NCBI GenBank assembly: GCA_018340375.1 | Contig: JAFFJZ010000020.1 | Location: 868,001 to 932,000, forward strand | Length of the DNA stretch: 64,000 bases | Reading direction: 5' to 3' | DNA from: Gonatopus flavifemur | Lineage: Eukaryota; Arthropoda; Insecta; Hymenoptera; Dryinidae | Shown: one piece after another, positions 1-12,226 of the stretch | How the letters are laid out: every line of letters begins with the position of its first letter | Position numbering within the stretch: the stretch's first letter is position 1 | Position numbers and translations under genes: made by a program | The notes under the pieces: model-generated | What the model was told of the DNA's origin: nothing | What the model saw: the letters and a program-made list of their open reading frames with translations, nothing else | The model's database searches: none

Positions 1-1051
1 ACCCGACCGTTCTTCCGCAAGAAACATGTCTTTTGCCGCTAGGCTATGGGGTCTTGTAATATTTCGATCCACATATTACGTCTATGAAGTAATGCAGCGA
101 AGGAAAGAGACTGATAATGCGTGAAATGATGAAATATCAATTTGAATGCTCAAATCTAATTATTCAGTCCATTGAAAATGATTTGCACTCAATCAATTGA
201 ATATTCAGTCTTATTATTTTGATGTTGATCAACATCTGATAATCGATGTTGATTAGATTATCCTCATTGGAATATCATAGTGATCTCTGAAAATTATTCC
301 ATCAGGGAAGATTATGGAATTCACCGCAGGACATTTATCATAGATCCCCAAACTATCTTAGAATTTTTCAACCATCGATTGATTGACAATTCTAATGAAA
401 TTCATTGAAAAATCATCAAGATTCAAAATAATGATTAGAAATGCGTGACTATTAGGAAACTTTTATACAATACATATAGGAGTTCTTGAAAACTTCATAA
501 TCAGTCATAAGAATAACCAATAATTTTATAAAATTTATGAAAAATGAATAATAATTGAAAAATTATTTACTTATATTAGATTTTGATTCAATCAAATGAT
601 GCTATGCATCAAATCTATATTTCATCGTGATAATTTAATAATCAGTACTGAACTGGCTCTTTAATTGAAAAAAAACGAAAAAAATATCGAAGGGCCCCGG
701 CCGAGAATTGCCCGGGGTGCCGGGTAAGTCAGTTTGATACTGATTACAATAAAATTGTCGCTTGGAAAAGAAAAAGCGGTGAAACTTTTCGGTAAGTCGA
801 CCGCATGGGCTTCAAACTTTCCCCGATCTTGCACGGAGTTAGCCGATCGTAAAACATATTGAGAAGACAAAGACCGACGGATAGTTGCTTCTCTCTCGAT
901 TGTTCGAGCTGACTCAAAGTGAACCGACCGGTTCCGAATCACATGAATACGGGTTTCAATGTGTGCTTACACCCGGCTGGAATGGTGGGGACTAGAAATG
1001 GTCAGATGGAGAGGCTAAATCGACTCGGTCTACCAAATGCTGGCATCACTG
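1..1051 (+). mobile_element. Right-terminal part of a large foldback hAT-like element, cut by the window start
   Basis: These 1.05 kb match the terminal part of the right arm of the 17743-22325 element (21271-22325) in the same orientation, and the start of its left arm in reverse complement. The terminus is TGCTGGCATCACTG at 1038-1051, the same end as the complete copy. The inner part of the element lies outside the window. No transposase is visible; short open frames here occur in every copy and look incidental. The hAT-like assignment is inferred from the complete copy's 8-bp target duplication. Confidence 0.8.
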
Positions 1052-2021
1052 CTTCTGTCATCATTCGAGATTGAGCAAGTAAATACTTTTTCATGAGGGG
1101 TGAAAAACCTGTATCCAGAGGAATTGTTTGGAGGGGGCTTTTGAGGATTCTGGCACTTGGTAATGTGAATAGATTGGATGATAGTTTGTAACAGTGTCCA
1201 GATTTCTCATAAATTGGAAGGCATATCAACTTTCCTTTCAAAGTGTAACGTCCACCCTATTATAAACACAAATTCCTTCATGATATGTTGCACAAACACA
1301 CAGCATCATGAGAAACTAATCATCATTTGCAATAGAATAACATAATTCCCTACACAGCACATGAGTTCATAATGAATCCATTTCGAATTCTCATATTTCC
1401 AAATGAATTCATTAAGAATTCCTCCTGAACTATTGTGTTGAGTGGGTCCGTTTGATAACATTGATTCCGTTGAATATATTTCTGCACTTTCAAAACAATA
1501 AAAAACTGCTCAGCTTATTGTTCAGCTTTGAGGAATATTGAAAAAAAACGATAGGACACTGAGTATTCGCTCAATTATGCATCTCTGATTGTTATTTGAT
1601 TTTCAATTCAGTGAGTATAGGAAAAATTAGTACATATATATGTATATATAAAAGAATAAGTTTACGTAAACAAAGAAGCATGACGTTATAATATGAAAAA
1701 CGGAATCAACTTCTCAGACTCAATATTCTATGGAGTGATATTTCTTTTTCAAGTTGAGGAAATTAGATTGATATTTGTGCCATGTGTAATTGCAATAATA
1801 TATGAAATTTGAAGTTCAGTATTGACAATCCGAATGTACATTAGAAAAACAGTATGATCTGAAATATTCACGGACAATTTGATGCTAATGAAGGCATTGA
1901 TTAGATTGAATGCATCATGGAATAGGAAGGAATGGGATAAATATGATATTTTTCATACCTTAGGAGGGACATCCACATGACGTAATTGCATGAGGATGAA
2001 ATTTTGTTGCGTTTCACTTAT
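1052..2021. other. AT-rich stretch, no gene recognised
   Basis: No convincing open frame, no RNA gene and no match to other parts of the window. There is a short (TA)-rich run near 1630-1650. It separates the foldback terminus from the 3' end of the RTE copy. Confidence 0.5.
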
Positions 2022-2216
2022 CATCATCATGAAGTAATCAGTCTTACGACTGGTTTGATGAAACCCTCCACCCCTGTTTATTATCCGCCAAACGTTCAAT
2101 TTCTACATATCTACTACATCCCTTGTCTTGTACGATTTGCTTCAAATAACTTGATCTAGGTCTATCTTTACCAGTTTCACCATTCATCTTCCCTTCCAAT
2201 ATTGTTCTCAATAAAC

Positions 2217-3480
2217 ACAGACAGAGTTGATCATAATATATTGTTAAATAAATTAAGTAATTTAGGTATTCGCAGCAATTTCTTGTCGTGGTTACAGAGT
2301 TATATTCTGAATCGTACGCAATCAGTTCGTGTCTCTCAATATTTTTCTGATTCATTTTTTGTATCCTCAGGTGTACCGCAAGGCTCACATCTAGGTCCTT
2401 TATTATTTATTATTTTCATTAATGATATCTCTACGATTTTCAAGTACTGCACACATCTTCTTTTCGCTGATGACCTGAAACTATCCATGATTATGAGAAC
2501 TTACAGAGATGCTCAAAATCTGCAATCTGATTTGGATCGGTTACAATCTTGGTGTGTGCTATCTAATATGTCATTGAATCTCACTGAATGCCATGTGATG
2601 AGATTTTATAGAGGTAAAAATGCTATTTATTTTCCTTGTCTCATTCCCTGTTATTACCTATAAATACTGTTCGTAATCTTCGAGTTTCATTCGACTCTCG
2701 TTTCAACTTCTCAGATCATTACAATTACATAGTTGGTACTTCCATGAAATCTCTCGGATTCATCAAGCGCGTTTGTAAAGATTTTCGTGATCCTGTTGCA
2801 CTTCGAACACTGTATTGTACTTCAGTTAGACCTTATCTTGAGTATGCGTCTCAAATTTGGAGTCCTCATTTAATTCGGGATTGTACAGACTTGGAAAGAG
2901 TTCAGCATGAGTTTCTGCGTTTTGCGGCCTATCAGATGGGCCGTCCGTTGAGCGTCACTTGTCAGGATTACTCATTGATTACGGCTCTACCTAACTCGCC
3001 TTCCTTGGAATCATGTCGTTTGTTCAATGATTTTTCATTTTTGTATGAAATTGTTAATAGGAAAATTCGTTGCGCTCAACTGCTTGGACTTGTACGTTTT
3101 AATGTCCCTTCTCGTTTATTAGGACGCGCCAAATTGTTCAATCCAATTTCTTATGAATCGAGATACGGTTGTTCTGATCCGATGAATCGGATATCTATCG
3201 TAGCTAATTCTTACAGTGATGTGCTTGAATTATTTTCATCTCATTCTGATCTTAGGAATTCTCTTTCTCTTATCCGTCAAATTTAATATCTAATTGTCCT
3301 TTCCACCTATAATTATACACGTTAACTGTTGTTGTAATATAAGATGCATGTAGTCGAGCCTAACATGATGCTTAATGCTTTGATGCATGATATATATAAT
3401 GTGGTTCAAATAATGTATATTCAATGTACCAAAGGGTCTTTTATACCCGTATAAACAAAATGAATAAATAAAATAAAATG
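2217..3480 (+). mobile_element. 5'-truncated LINE (CR1/Jockey-like) inserted in RTE copy A
   Basis: The RTE copy at 17138 gives the empty site: RTE sequence stops at 2216 and resumes at 3481. The insert encodes the back half of a reverse transcriptase, has an AT-rich 3' region and ends in a repeated AAATAAAATG-like tail, all expected of a 5'-truncated LINE insertion. The recognisable target duplication is short (AAC at 2214-2216 and 3481-3483). It differs in sequence from the two CR1-like copies at 33680-47280. Confidence 0.8.
2220..3286 (+). pseudogene. LINE reverse transcriptase fragment with frameshift
   Basis: The first frame (about 2220-2663) has the RT block SSGVPQGSHLGPLLF, the catalytic LFADDLKLS and a typical LQSWCVLSNMSLN segment. 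A frame change near 2640 is followed by an open frame to 3286 with LRVSFDSRFNFSDH, RTLYCTSVRPYLEYASQIW and a C-terminal tail rich in conserved LINE residues (LERVQHEFLRFAAYQM). The endonuclease and front half of RT are missing. Clade is uncertain: the C-terminal tail suggests the CR1/Jockey assemblage. No RNase H domain is seen. Confidence 0.8.
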
Positions 3481-4812
3481 AACTCTCATGCCGTAATGTG
3501 TGTCCTATAAGATTGCTTCTCCTTTTCACGATGTGTTTCAAAAGATTTCTTTTTTCATTTATCTGCCCGAGTACTCCTTCATTTTTGACTTTGTCTATCC
3601 ATTTTATTCTGAGCATCCTCCTATAACACCACATTTCGAAAGCTTCAACTCTTCGTTGATCAGTCGTCCCCATTGTCCAAGTTTCGCAACAATATAATGT
3701 TGTGCTCCAAACGTAACTTTCCAAGAATTTCTTCCTTACTTCTAAGCTTATATTTTTTGAGCATAATAACTGTCTCTTTTGGTGGAAAGCCTGTTTCGCT
3801 TGTGCTATTCTTGCTCCCATATCTCCTTCACTTTTGCCGTTTTCTGGAATTATGCTTCCTAGATATTTGAATTCTTTCACCTGTTCAATTGTCCCGGTAT
3901 CCATTTCGATTTTCGCTCTTCTAGCTGTTTTCGCTGCTGTACACATCATGAATTTCGTTTTGTCTTCATTCATATTCATACAATAGTTTCCCAATAATAT
4001 TGTTCTCATAGTATTGAGAATATTTTCTAACTCAGTACTACTCGTGGCCAATATAGCTATGTCATCCGCGAATCTCGACATACTTATATTTCCTCCCTGA
4101 ATCTGTAATTCCGATTGAATTTCCTCCTTTACTTCGTTCATTGCTTCTTCTATATATAAATTGAAAATGAGTGGCGATAATGAGCATCCTTGTTCCACCC
4201 CTCTTCTCATTTGTGCTTCCCCTTCCTGACCCTCTACGTCTATCATTGCACTTTGATTCTTACATAATTCGTATATTATTCTCCTATCTCTATAATTTAT
4301 TCCCACCTTCTTCAGGATCGCAAACATCTCCTCCCAGTCCACATTATCGGAAGCCTTTTGTATATCTACAAAACCTATGCACACAGATTTCTTCAGCGCT
4401 ATCCTTTTCTCTATCACTGCCCTTAGTGCTAAAATTGCTTTTCGCGTTCCCCTATTTTTTCAAAACCAAATTGATCTTCTGCCAATCTACTCTCTATTTT
4501 ATTTTCCATCCTCCTGTATATAATTTTGGTCAGTATTTTCGAAGCATGTGAAGTTAAACTCATCATTCTTCAGTTCTCGCATTTGTCTGCCCCTTGTTTT
4601 TTCGGGATAGCGACAATTTTATTCTTTTGAAAATCTTCCGGTACTTCTCCTTTTTCGTACATATCTCTAATCAATCCAAACAGTGCGTCACGAGTTCCTT
4701 CACTGCAGGCTTTTATAAGGTCTGCACTCATGCCATCTATGCCTGGCGCTTTATTATCCTTCAATTCTTTCAAAGCCTTGTCGAATTCTGATCTCAATAT
4801 CGAATCTCCCAA
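3481..4812 (-). pseudogene. RTE reverse transcriptase domain, frameshifted, interrupted
   Basis: RT follows the endonuclease in two frames: 4812-4570 (KDNKAPGIDGM, IPKKQGADKCEN) and 4417-3481 (a GFVDIQKA block, RGVEQGCSLSPLIFNLY, RFADDIAIL, YLGSII), with a short bridging piece at 4430-4569 in a third frame. The FADD core is present. The coding sequence runs into an inserted LINE at 3480, so the apparent C terminus of the lower frame is antisense of that insert. The true C terminus resumes at 2216-2044. In the first piece of the catalytic block the sequence reads DIQKASDN where other copies have DIQKAFDN. The copy is dead. Confidence 0.85.
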
Positions 4813-4823
4813 TTCTTCCTCAT

Positions 4824-6290
4824 CTACATCCTCCCCCTTCCTAAAAGTGCTATGTCATCGTTTCCTCTACACAAGTCTTCCAAATGATTGATCCGCTGTT
4901 CTATTTTCTCTTCCGTTTTCATCAATCGTCGTCCTAGGGAGTTTCTAATCTTATTGCTTCTAGATTTCATTTGTCCGAAAAATCTTTTGATAATCCTATA
5001 GGCTTCATCTATTCTTCCTAAATGCAATCTTATTTCTATGTCTTGACATTTCTCTTCTAACCACTGTTCTTTTGCTTCCCTTGATTCTCTTATTATTTTA
5101 TTTCCCGATGATTTGTATCGTCGCTGGCCTTCTTGGCTATCATGATTCTTGTATTTCCTTCTTTCATTCATCAATTCTGAAATTTCTCCCGTTATCCATG
5201 GGTTTTTAGGTTCTACCCCATTATTCTTCAAAATCTTATCCGCATATCCTCCTATATTCCCCTTCATCTTTGTCCATCTCCTGTCTATTCCCAAGTCTTC
5301 CTCTTTTTGATCTCCCAATTTTTCATCCAACATTTTCTCGAATGCCTCATGTGTTTGTTTCCGCTTGAGATTCTTCAAATTCCATCTTTCCTGCATCTTC
5401 CTTCTCTTCTTCAGAGATTTGAATTTCAGAGAACATTTCATCATCAACATATTATGATCACTATCTATATCTGCACTGGGATAAGTTTTACAGTTTTTCA
5501 CTTGGTTTCTAAATCTTTGTTTCACTAATATGTAATCAATTTGGTATCTTGCTGTACCTCCTGGCATTTTCCAAGTGTAGATTCTCCTTGGATGATTTTC
5601 CAATAAAGTGTTTGTGATAACCATCTTATGATTTTCACCAAATTCGACTAAACGTTGTCCTCTATCGTTCCTTCTCCCTAACGCAAAATCTCCTATTATG
5701 TTGTCCTCTTTTCCTTGTCCTACTACCGCATTCCAATCCCCCATCACTATCAGATTCTCTTCTCCTTTCACATATTCTATCACTTCTTCTATTTCTTCGT
5801 ACGTCTTTTCAATATCTTCCTCCGAATATGCAGTTGTGGGCATGTATACTTGGACTATGACTGTGTCTACCGGTTTTGTTCTGATCCTAACCATCATGAC
5901 ACTTTCATTATGTTGCAAATAATTTTCTATTCTATTTCCTACTCTTTTATGCATTACAATCCCTACACCTGCTTGACCGTTCTTTGATCCTGTATGAATT
6001 ATTCTATAATCCCCACTCCAGAAATCGCCCTCTCGTGGCCATCTCATTTCGCTAATCCCCATTACGTCTATATTCAACGTATTCATTTCTAATCTCAAAT
6101 TTTCTAATATTCCCGCTTGCCTCAGTGATCTAACATTCCACGCTCCGACTCGAAGAATGTTGTTTCTTTTTCCTATCCTATTCTTCGGTTTTCGTTCTTT
6201 GCTGATGAAGCTCCCTCGAGCAGCCTCCACCCGGAGATCCGAACGGGAGACTACTTTACCTCCGGGATATTTTACCCGAGAAAGCGCCAT
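4824..6290 (-). pseudogene. RTE endonuclease (APE-type) domain
   Basis: A 488-codon open frame carries the apurinic-like endonuclease fold used to nick target DNA for target-primed reverse transcription. Visible motifs in order are WNVRSLRQAG (near residue 50), an ISEMRWPREGDFW block with the catalytic E, VYMPTT, the metal-binding GDWNAVVG (near residue 185), YTWKMPGG, QIDYIL and the SDHNML catalytic pair near residue 285. Proteins of this type are often misannotated as craniofacial development protein 2. The frame ends at 4824 because of a stop and frame change; in intact RTE elements the RT follows in the same ORF. The start at 6290 (MALSRVKYPGG) is the first Met of the open frame. Confidence 0.85.
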
Positions 6291-6372
6291 CTTGTACTCA
6301 TCAATTTGTTCGTTTGTTATAATATTCCAGGTTTGGGAAAGGTTTCATTTCCTCGGGAAGTATTGAAACATG

Positions 6373-7410
6373 TCAAGGAAGGTAGTTTCCCCTTGCTTCC
6401 CTTCCGTTTTTGCCGATGTTCCTGGCACTCAATTTCATGAATTCATGCATCTTGATTGTTTTCATGAATCCTTTTGCCTTTTGCAGACGTACAGAAAATC
6501 GATCCATTCGTCTCCCATCCTGGATTTGATGTTTCTTCAATAATTCCACTCGATTGTATAAATGTCGGACTTTGGGTGTCAACTGAATGCTGCGCGTAAC
6601 ATCTGGTCCAAGGATACTTTTTGTTGTTGACTTAGAAATTTCCGTATTGGCTACAATTATAGAACTAGAGTTATCAAGATTCGGTTCTGAAAATATATCA
6701 CAAGGATCTTCACAACGTTCAGAAAATTCGGCATTTGGTGTGATGTTCCTACTATCTCCAGTATTTCTCGTATCGAGTTCCACTCCTTGTTCATATAAAT
6801 TATTATTGCTGCATCCTGACGATGTTGTTTCTTGTCAATTTGGATGATTATTATTCAAATTCAGTGTGGGAACTGCGGTATCTTTCAATTTCTGAATAAA
6901 AGCTGTCAACTGATACGAGTCGTCTGTAAAATGTAGATGACAACATATCGTTGATGCAATTGCTCCAAAGTTAAATCGTTACCCTGGTGAAAGGGAAGCG
7001 TGTGATAGAAAGTGTCAGGGACGTAGTTGGAAAGTATTTAGAACGTGGATTTGAGCGTATATTGAGCGTCAAGTGGAACATTGAGAGTGGTTCCGACGTA
7101 TATTTAAAGTGTGTGAAGACTATCGGAAGTAACACCAATTTCATAAAAACCGGGCTTTACACTCGGAAGCATAATCGAAGAGTGGACAGGAAACATCTAA
7201 GAAGTATTAGAAACGTAATCTGAGATATTCTTACGCTTTCGTGACTGTTTATGACACGCTTCCCTTCCACCAGGGTACATTTAACAGAATTGATACTCCT
7301 TCGCCACTGCAGAGCATGTTTCTCATTTTTGGGAAAACGATGAGCAGGAATACCATTTCTTCAAGGACATCCTTCCACAACACATTTATATCTAATCATG
7401 TTGCAGGAAA
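6373..7410 (-). pseudogene. THAP-domain protein (P-element/THAP-type), split by a MITE
   Basis: Read on the minus strand. Codons near 7408-7370 give MIRYKCVVEGCP, the first cysteine pair of a C2CH THAP zinc finger, followed after a TGA by RNGIPAHRFPKNEKH and WRRSINSV. A MITE (6982-7275) then breaks the domain. Beyond it comes ICCHLHFTDDSYQL and LKDTAVPTLNL, which are the C/H pair and the AVPT box that close a THAP domain. Downstream (6783-6373) is a hydrophilic region and a leucine/lysine-rich coiled-coil-like segment (LTPKVRHLYNRVELLKKH), as in P-element transposases and THAP proteins. Two in-frame TGA codons and the MITE make it non-functional. Whether it came from a P-like transposon or a host THAP gene is open; no catalytic core is present here. 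Confidence 0.7.
6982..7275. mobile_element. 294-bp MITE with TA target duplication
   Basis: Terminal inverted repeats of about 22 bp start CCCTGGTGRAAGGGAAGCG and are flanked on both sides by TA (6980-6981 and 7276-7277). No coding capacity. It sits inside the THAP domain of the flanking pseudogene. Confidence 0.8.
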
Positions 7411-7599
7411 CCTAAAATTTCGATAGCAATTTGAACTACGAATTATTCACGACATTGTACATCAATTCAATTATCATTTTAAAGGAAAAAGAACATTATG
7501 TCTTTCAATTTTGATGGAATCATCACTTTGAATATCCATAATTACACATTACACACGTTGTTGTTGACATTCAAAACAATTTTATTTCAATCTCGATTT

Positions 7600-8985
7600 C
7601 GATCTCGATCCACATTCAATTGACGATGGTGGTGAGGAAGTGCGTGTCGAAGATTATGCTGAGGTACCTACTTATGCTCCGACAGACACAACAGTTGACT
7701 ACGAATACAAGAAAAAAACTGTTGACTACTGGGAGAGTGGAAAAAGCAGAAGTTATATATTAGCACAGTTCAAAAAAGATATAGACTGGTTTCTTCAGAA
7801 CGGCAGTTGAGAAGATGGAAGTTGAAAATTACTGAAGGCGGATCAAAGGAAGATCAATTGTTCAAAGTTTCAGAATACACTCTGGAAGAATTAAGGGTAG
7901 CATCACAGTCGAAGTTAACAGTCCATGATTTAGATCTTCAGAAATGAGTTTTACAAAAGAAGTTTGAATTAAATATGGATTGGTTCAAGGCTTCACCAAA
8001 GTGGATATTAGAATCCAAACGGTGTCATGAAATTGTGTCACGTGAGATAACGAAATATGTAACAGAGGCATCTATTTCTAATCAGCAGAATTTACAGCAG
8101 CATTGTCAAAATTTCATTGATCAAGTAAAATCTCAACTGTTTATACATGTTGGAAGTAATGTATATAATTCTGATCAGAGTGGATTTAATTTTGGGATGC
8201 ATAGTGGCAGAACATTGATTGAAAAAGGTAGTGAGGAAGTTGAGAATGTCGTATAATCAATATCATCTACTACACACAATCATACGATACAACCAACGAT
8301 ATTTGCAGGAGGTCAGTTGCTCTCACCTCTCTCCGTGATTTCAAAAGAAGCGAGAAGCAAATTTGGTCCCGTTGTTGCAGTAATATCATCCAAAGCTCCT
8401 ATTAAATATTTGGGAGCGAGCAAATCTGGGAAATTATCGAGTGAATTACTTCAAACGTGGTTACAAAATATGTTTTCGCCTATTTCTGGACAAATAGCAG
8501 TTTTGCTATGAGACTCATGGACTGGACAACGTGAACATACTGTGAGACAAGTTATACCGGAAGAAAAAAATTTCCGATTAATGACAATCCCAAAGGGCAC
8601 GACAGGCCAAATCCAACCGTTGGAAGTCTTCAGTTTCAGATTCTTGAAAAACTTTGTAAAAAGAATATCTGATGGTGTAATTCCATTCAGATCAGACATT
8701 ACGTTACATCAAAAGAATACCATTATAAAATTACCATCCATCACCCAAAACCAACTATCTTCTCCTAGATTGAGGAATGTGTTCAAATATGCTTGGGACA
8801 AAAGTGGATATTGGAACGAGTAACTCCCTAGGTTCAGAAATCCTGTGAAATACTGTTCCCAGATTTTAGGAGATTCTAACTGCGACGAGTGTGAGAATAT
8901 AGCAATCACAAAATGTGCCTGGTGCAAAACACTCCTACAGCATTCATTCACAGAGCACCATCATTGTTCACGATACGTGGAATGA
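7600..8985 (+). pseudogene. Pogo-like (Tc1/mariner superfamily) transposase, heavily degraded
   Basis: The frames give an N-terminal helix-turn-helix region (KKKTVDYWESGKSRSYILAQF), a CENP-B-like segment (FKASPKWILESKRCHEIVSREI) and then a DDE core: NSDQSGF holds the first Asp, DSWTGQ the second, and TTGQIQPLEV lies where the third acidic residue occurs (usually QPLDV, here E). A cysteine cluster at the C terminus (CDECENIAITKCAWCK, then an H/C-rich stretch) is typical of this insect family. Lesions are one frameshift near 7798 and in-frame stops at 7945, 8254, 8509 and 8821. Terminal repeats were not identified, so element limits are unknown. The coordinates cover the recognisable coding remains only. 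Confidence 0.75.
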
Positions 8986-9211
8986 TGGAAAATTTTGACA
9001 GATATGTGACGAGAGATATATCCTATTCGAGAGATGATTGGTTATATAATATGGATGATGAAATTTGGAATTTCAGCGAATACTTACAAAAACTGTAATG
9101 GTATAATAAAATATTTGAGAAAAAAAAGTTCTTCTTATTTTTGTATGAAAAATACACTTGAAAAATATAGTTTCACCCCAATAAATTTTAAGAGTGGCAA
9201 CCTTTAAGGAC

Positions 9212-9760
9212 GAAACCTATGAGATTGGGTTGCTTTCTGGGTACAGATTTTTTTCCGTTCCATTTCTTCGAGAGACATTGATTACAACCGAAGATATTAC
9301 GATGGAACTCTTTTTAGGGTTGACTTTTGAGCGCGATTTCCACCCTCTACATGGTTTTTTTCTGCAGAATGACAGCAGGTGTAGGACGAGGTCTAGAATA
9401 TGTGAAGATTAGCTTATTCCGTGATCGAGGGGTTTCTTGATTGTTCTTATAGGATGTAGGGATGGTGAATGCCCGGAATCTCAGATGATGCAAAAACACC
9501 AACATACTCCAACTTTTACTCGTCATTCTCTACCAGAAAAACATTTTCTAATATTCTCATGACCATTTTTTGAATTCTCACAGGAAAGCCTATGAATTCC
9601 TCCTATGAACGGGACCTATGTGATTCTGTTGCTTTTTTAGTGGAGAATTGTTTCCATTTCGTTGCATTAGAAAATACGCATTACAACTGAAGATATCGCT
9701 GATAAACTGTTTTGAGGGTCGTTTTCTCACCCCAAATCCGTTTATCAGCCGATACAAAAA
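9212..9760 (+). repeat. Pair of diverged ~150-bp direct repeats
   Basis: The stretches near 9212-9360 and 9611-9760 share the order ACCTATG, GATT.., GTTGCTTT, a GTTTCC/GTTCC..TTTCG block, ATTACAAC, GAAGATAT and a hexad-rich end. They are clearly related but have many changes. The 250 bp between them is unrelated. No gene is seen. Confidence 0.55.
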
Positions 9761-9890
9761 AATACGTGTCTCTCATGTTTCGATGAACTACAACATATCC
9801 AAATTGCAGCGAAATCGGAGGTAAACGAATGGGAATGTTTCGTTATAAGCTTCCTAGCTGTTGAATATTTGAATAGATCCTCTCTCTCAG

Positions 9891-11097
9891 TCATCATCAT
9901 TAAATAATCAGTCTTATGACTGGTTTGATGAAATCCTCCAACCCTATCTATTATTCGCTAAACGCCCAATTTCTACATATCTACGACAACCCTTTCTTGT
10001 ATGATTCGCTTCATATAACTCAATCTGGGTCTATCTGTGCAAGTTTTACCATTCATTTCTCCTCCCAATATTGGGTTCAATAAACTATCATGCCTTGATG
10101 TGTGTCCTATCAGATTACTCTTTCTTTTCACAACATGTTTCAAATGACTTCTTTTTTTATTTACCTTCTCAAGTACTTCTTCATTTTCCACTTTCTCTAT
10201 CCGCTTTATTCCAAGCATCCTCCTATAACAACACGTTTCAAAGGCTCAAGTCTTCATTGATCCGTTTTCCCAATTGTCCAAGTTTCGCAACTATTTAATG
10301 CCGTGCTTCAAATGTAACTCTTCAAAAATTTCTCTCTCACTGCTGAGCTGATATTCTCTGGGCATAGTGATTGTTTCTTCCCGCGGGAAGCCTGCTTTCC
10401 TTGTGCTATTCTTGCTCTTATATCTCTTCCGCTTTTACCATTTCCTGTCATTATGCTCCCTAGATATTTAAATTCTTCCACTTGCTGAATTGTCTCCACA
10501 TCTATTTCGATTTTCGTTCTTCTTGGTGTTTTCGCTGTTGTACAAATCATGAATTTTGTTTTGTCCTCATTCATATTCATACAATAGTTTCCCAGTAATA
10601 TTGTTTCCATATTGTTGAGAATATTTTCTAACGCTTCTTCTATATATATAAATTGGAACTCAATAGTGATAGTGTGCATCCTTATCTTACCCCTCTGCCA
10701 AACTGGGCTTACCCTTCTTGGTCTTCCATTTCTACTATGGCGGTTTGATTCTTATATAATTTGTATATTATTCTCCTATCCTGAAAATTAATTCCTACGT
10801 CTCACAAAATCGTGAAAATTTTCTCCCAATAAACATTTTTTTTTGTAGATCTACAAAACCTATGTATACACACTTTTCCAACTCTAGTCTTTTCTCTACT
10901 ACTGTTCTAAGCGCTGAAATTGCTCCTCGCGTTCCCTCTTTTTTCCCGGAACGAATTGATCTTCTATTAATCTACTCTATTCCATTTTCTATCCTCCTGT
11001 ACATAATTTTTGTAAGTATTTTCGAGGCATGTGAAGTTAAACTAATCGTTCCCGTATTTGTTTGCTCCTTGTTTCTTCGGAATGGCGACGATTCATT
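9891..11097 (-). mobile_element. 5'-truncated RTE retrotransposon (copy B) with 8-bp target duplication
   Basis: Same 3' end as copy A (triplet run then the conserved 3' segment) followed by RT-domain coding remains on the minus strand at 10679-10308 (LENILNNMETILLGNYCMN, VEEFKYLGSIM) and 10218-9973. It breaks off in the middle of RT. TCTCTCAG occurs directly at both edges (9883-9890 and 11098-11105), the duplication expected of target-primed insertion. The copy is more diverged than A and C and has several frame breaks. Confidence 0.8.
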
Positions 11098-11105
11098 TCT
11101 CTCAG

Positions 11106-12226
11106 TGTAGTAAGAAAGAGACAAAGTAATTAAAATCCGTGAAAACTCTGATCCGTGTTTGGAAGATTATTCTCGTATCAGATATTCTTCCGGTAAACGC
11201 CACTCACTGTTCCCACATCGAGAAGAATAGAATCTTCGTCAGGAACGGTAGTCCGGTCCCAACGCGATAGTTTGAAAATGAGAAATCTCAGGAGAATATT
11301 ATATATCATTCCATCGAAATCGAACTCCCATTTGCAGAGTGAATGGTTCTCCATACTCGAATCGAATATACATTGCTTACGGAGGAAATTGTGCATGGAC
11401 ATGCCCAAGCAACACAAAAGGTTGAAAATACTGAAAACGTGCTTGAAAAATGCTACGAACATGCTTAGAACCTCCAAATGAGACTGTTTCGAACAATCAT
11501 ATGCTATACACCTTCATAGAATACCTTGACGAATTTATCTCAAATAGTCTCATTTCCACATTCTTTCCATATCCACTGGATGATCATAACATATTTGAGG
11601 AGTTCTTGTATTATTCGGATGCGTTACTTTTGACTCGTCCAATGGGAAAGTCCGGACGACAGACAAGAAGAAGGAAAAGAAAAAAACAGGTTAAGGCTTT
11701 CTTCCTAAATGTGTGACCCGGATCGTCGATGACCACCGATTATAAAAGGGGCATCATGATGATCGTGGGAGAAAGAGTTGTCTCTCTTAATGTCGAAAAA
11801 ATAGGAAGGGAACGAGAAAAAGGGATGAGAGTTCGCACGAGAAAACGAGGTGAAAACAAGGGAGTATTATTCGTTCTTCAGGAATCATACGCATTATCGT
11901 ATATCAATGCAGTCTTGCAACGTTTACTCCGTTGATTCAATGTAATGTATACTTCTTCCGATGAAGTTTCAGCCAGAAAACTGAGTTTGCATCCTTTCGA
12001 AAATGCTTTGGTGCATGCAACTCTTTCCAGATGTCCCAATTGGGATAAATCATATGATATTGGAGGTACTTCATAGTCGAGAAGAGATCTTCCGCCGTGA
12101 CGAATATTCGAAATTCATATAATAAGTGTATCAAATATACACTACACTTCCTTCTCAAAATATCAGAATGTCCTATTCTTCTGTTCTTCGCTCTTAATTG
12201 AAGCATACACGTATATGTGTGTATAT
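11106..12226. other. Unassigned stretch with short open frames
   Basis: Plus-strand open frames at 11272-11481, 11450-11716 and 11729-11935 are arginine/lysine rich towards their ends but show no domain I recognise and no repeat partner in this window. They could be remnants of a host exon or of an unidentified element. No splice structure could be supported. Confidence 0.35.

Larger units (their letters stand above)
2022..6310 (-). mobile_element. RTE-type non-LTR retrotransposon, near full length, degraded (copy A)
   Basis: On the minus strand this reads endonuclease, reverse transcriptase, then a short 3' end finishing in an ATG-type triplet run (plus strand tcatcatcat at 2021-2030), as RTE elements usually do. 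Two other copies in the window share the same 3' end (9891 and 17138). The coding region is broken by at least two frame changes and by a second LINE inserted at 2217-3480. The 5' boundary is put just above the first codon of the endonuclease frame at 6290. No clear target duplication was found for this copy. Confidence 0.85.

Noticed and set aside
3290..3480. C-terminal extension of the RTE reverse transcriptase
   Set aside because: It is antisense of the LINE inserted at 2217-3480; the real C terminus continues below 2217.
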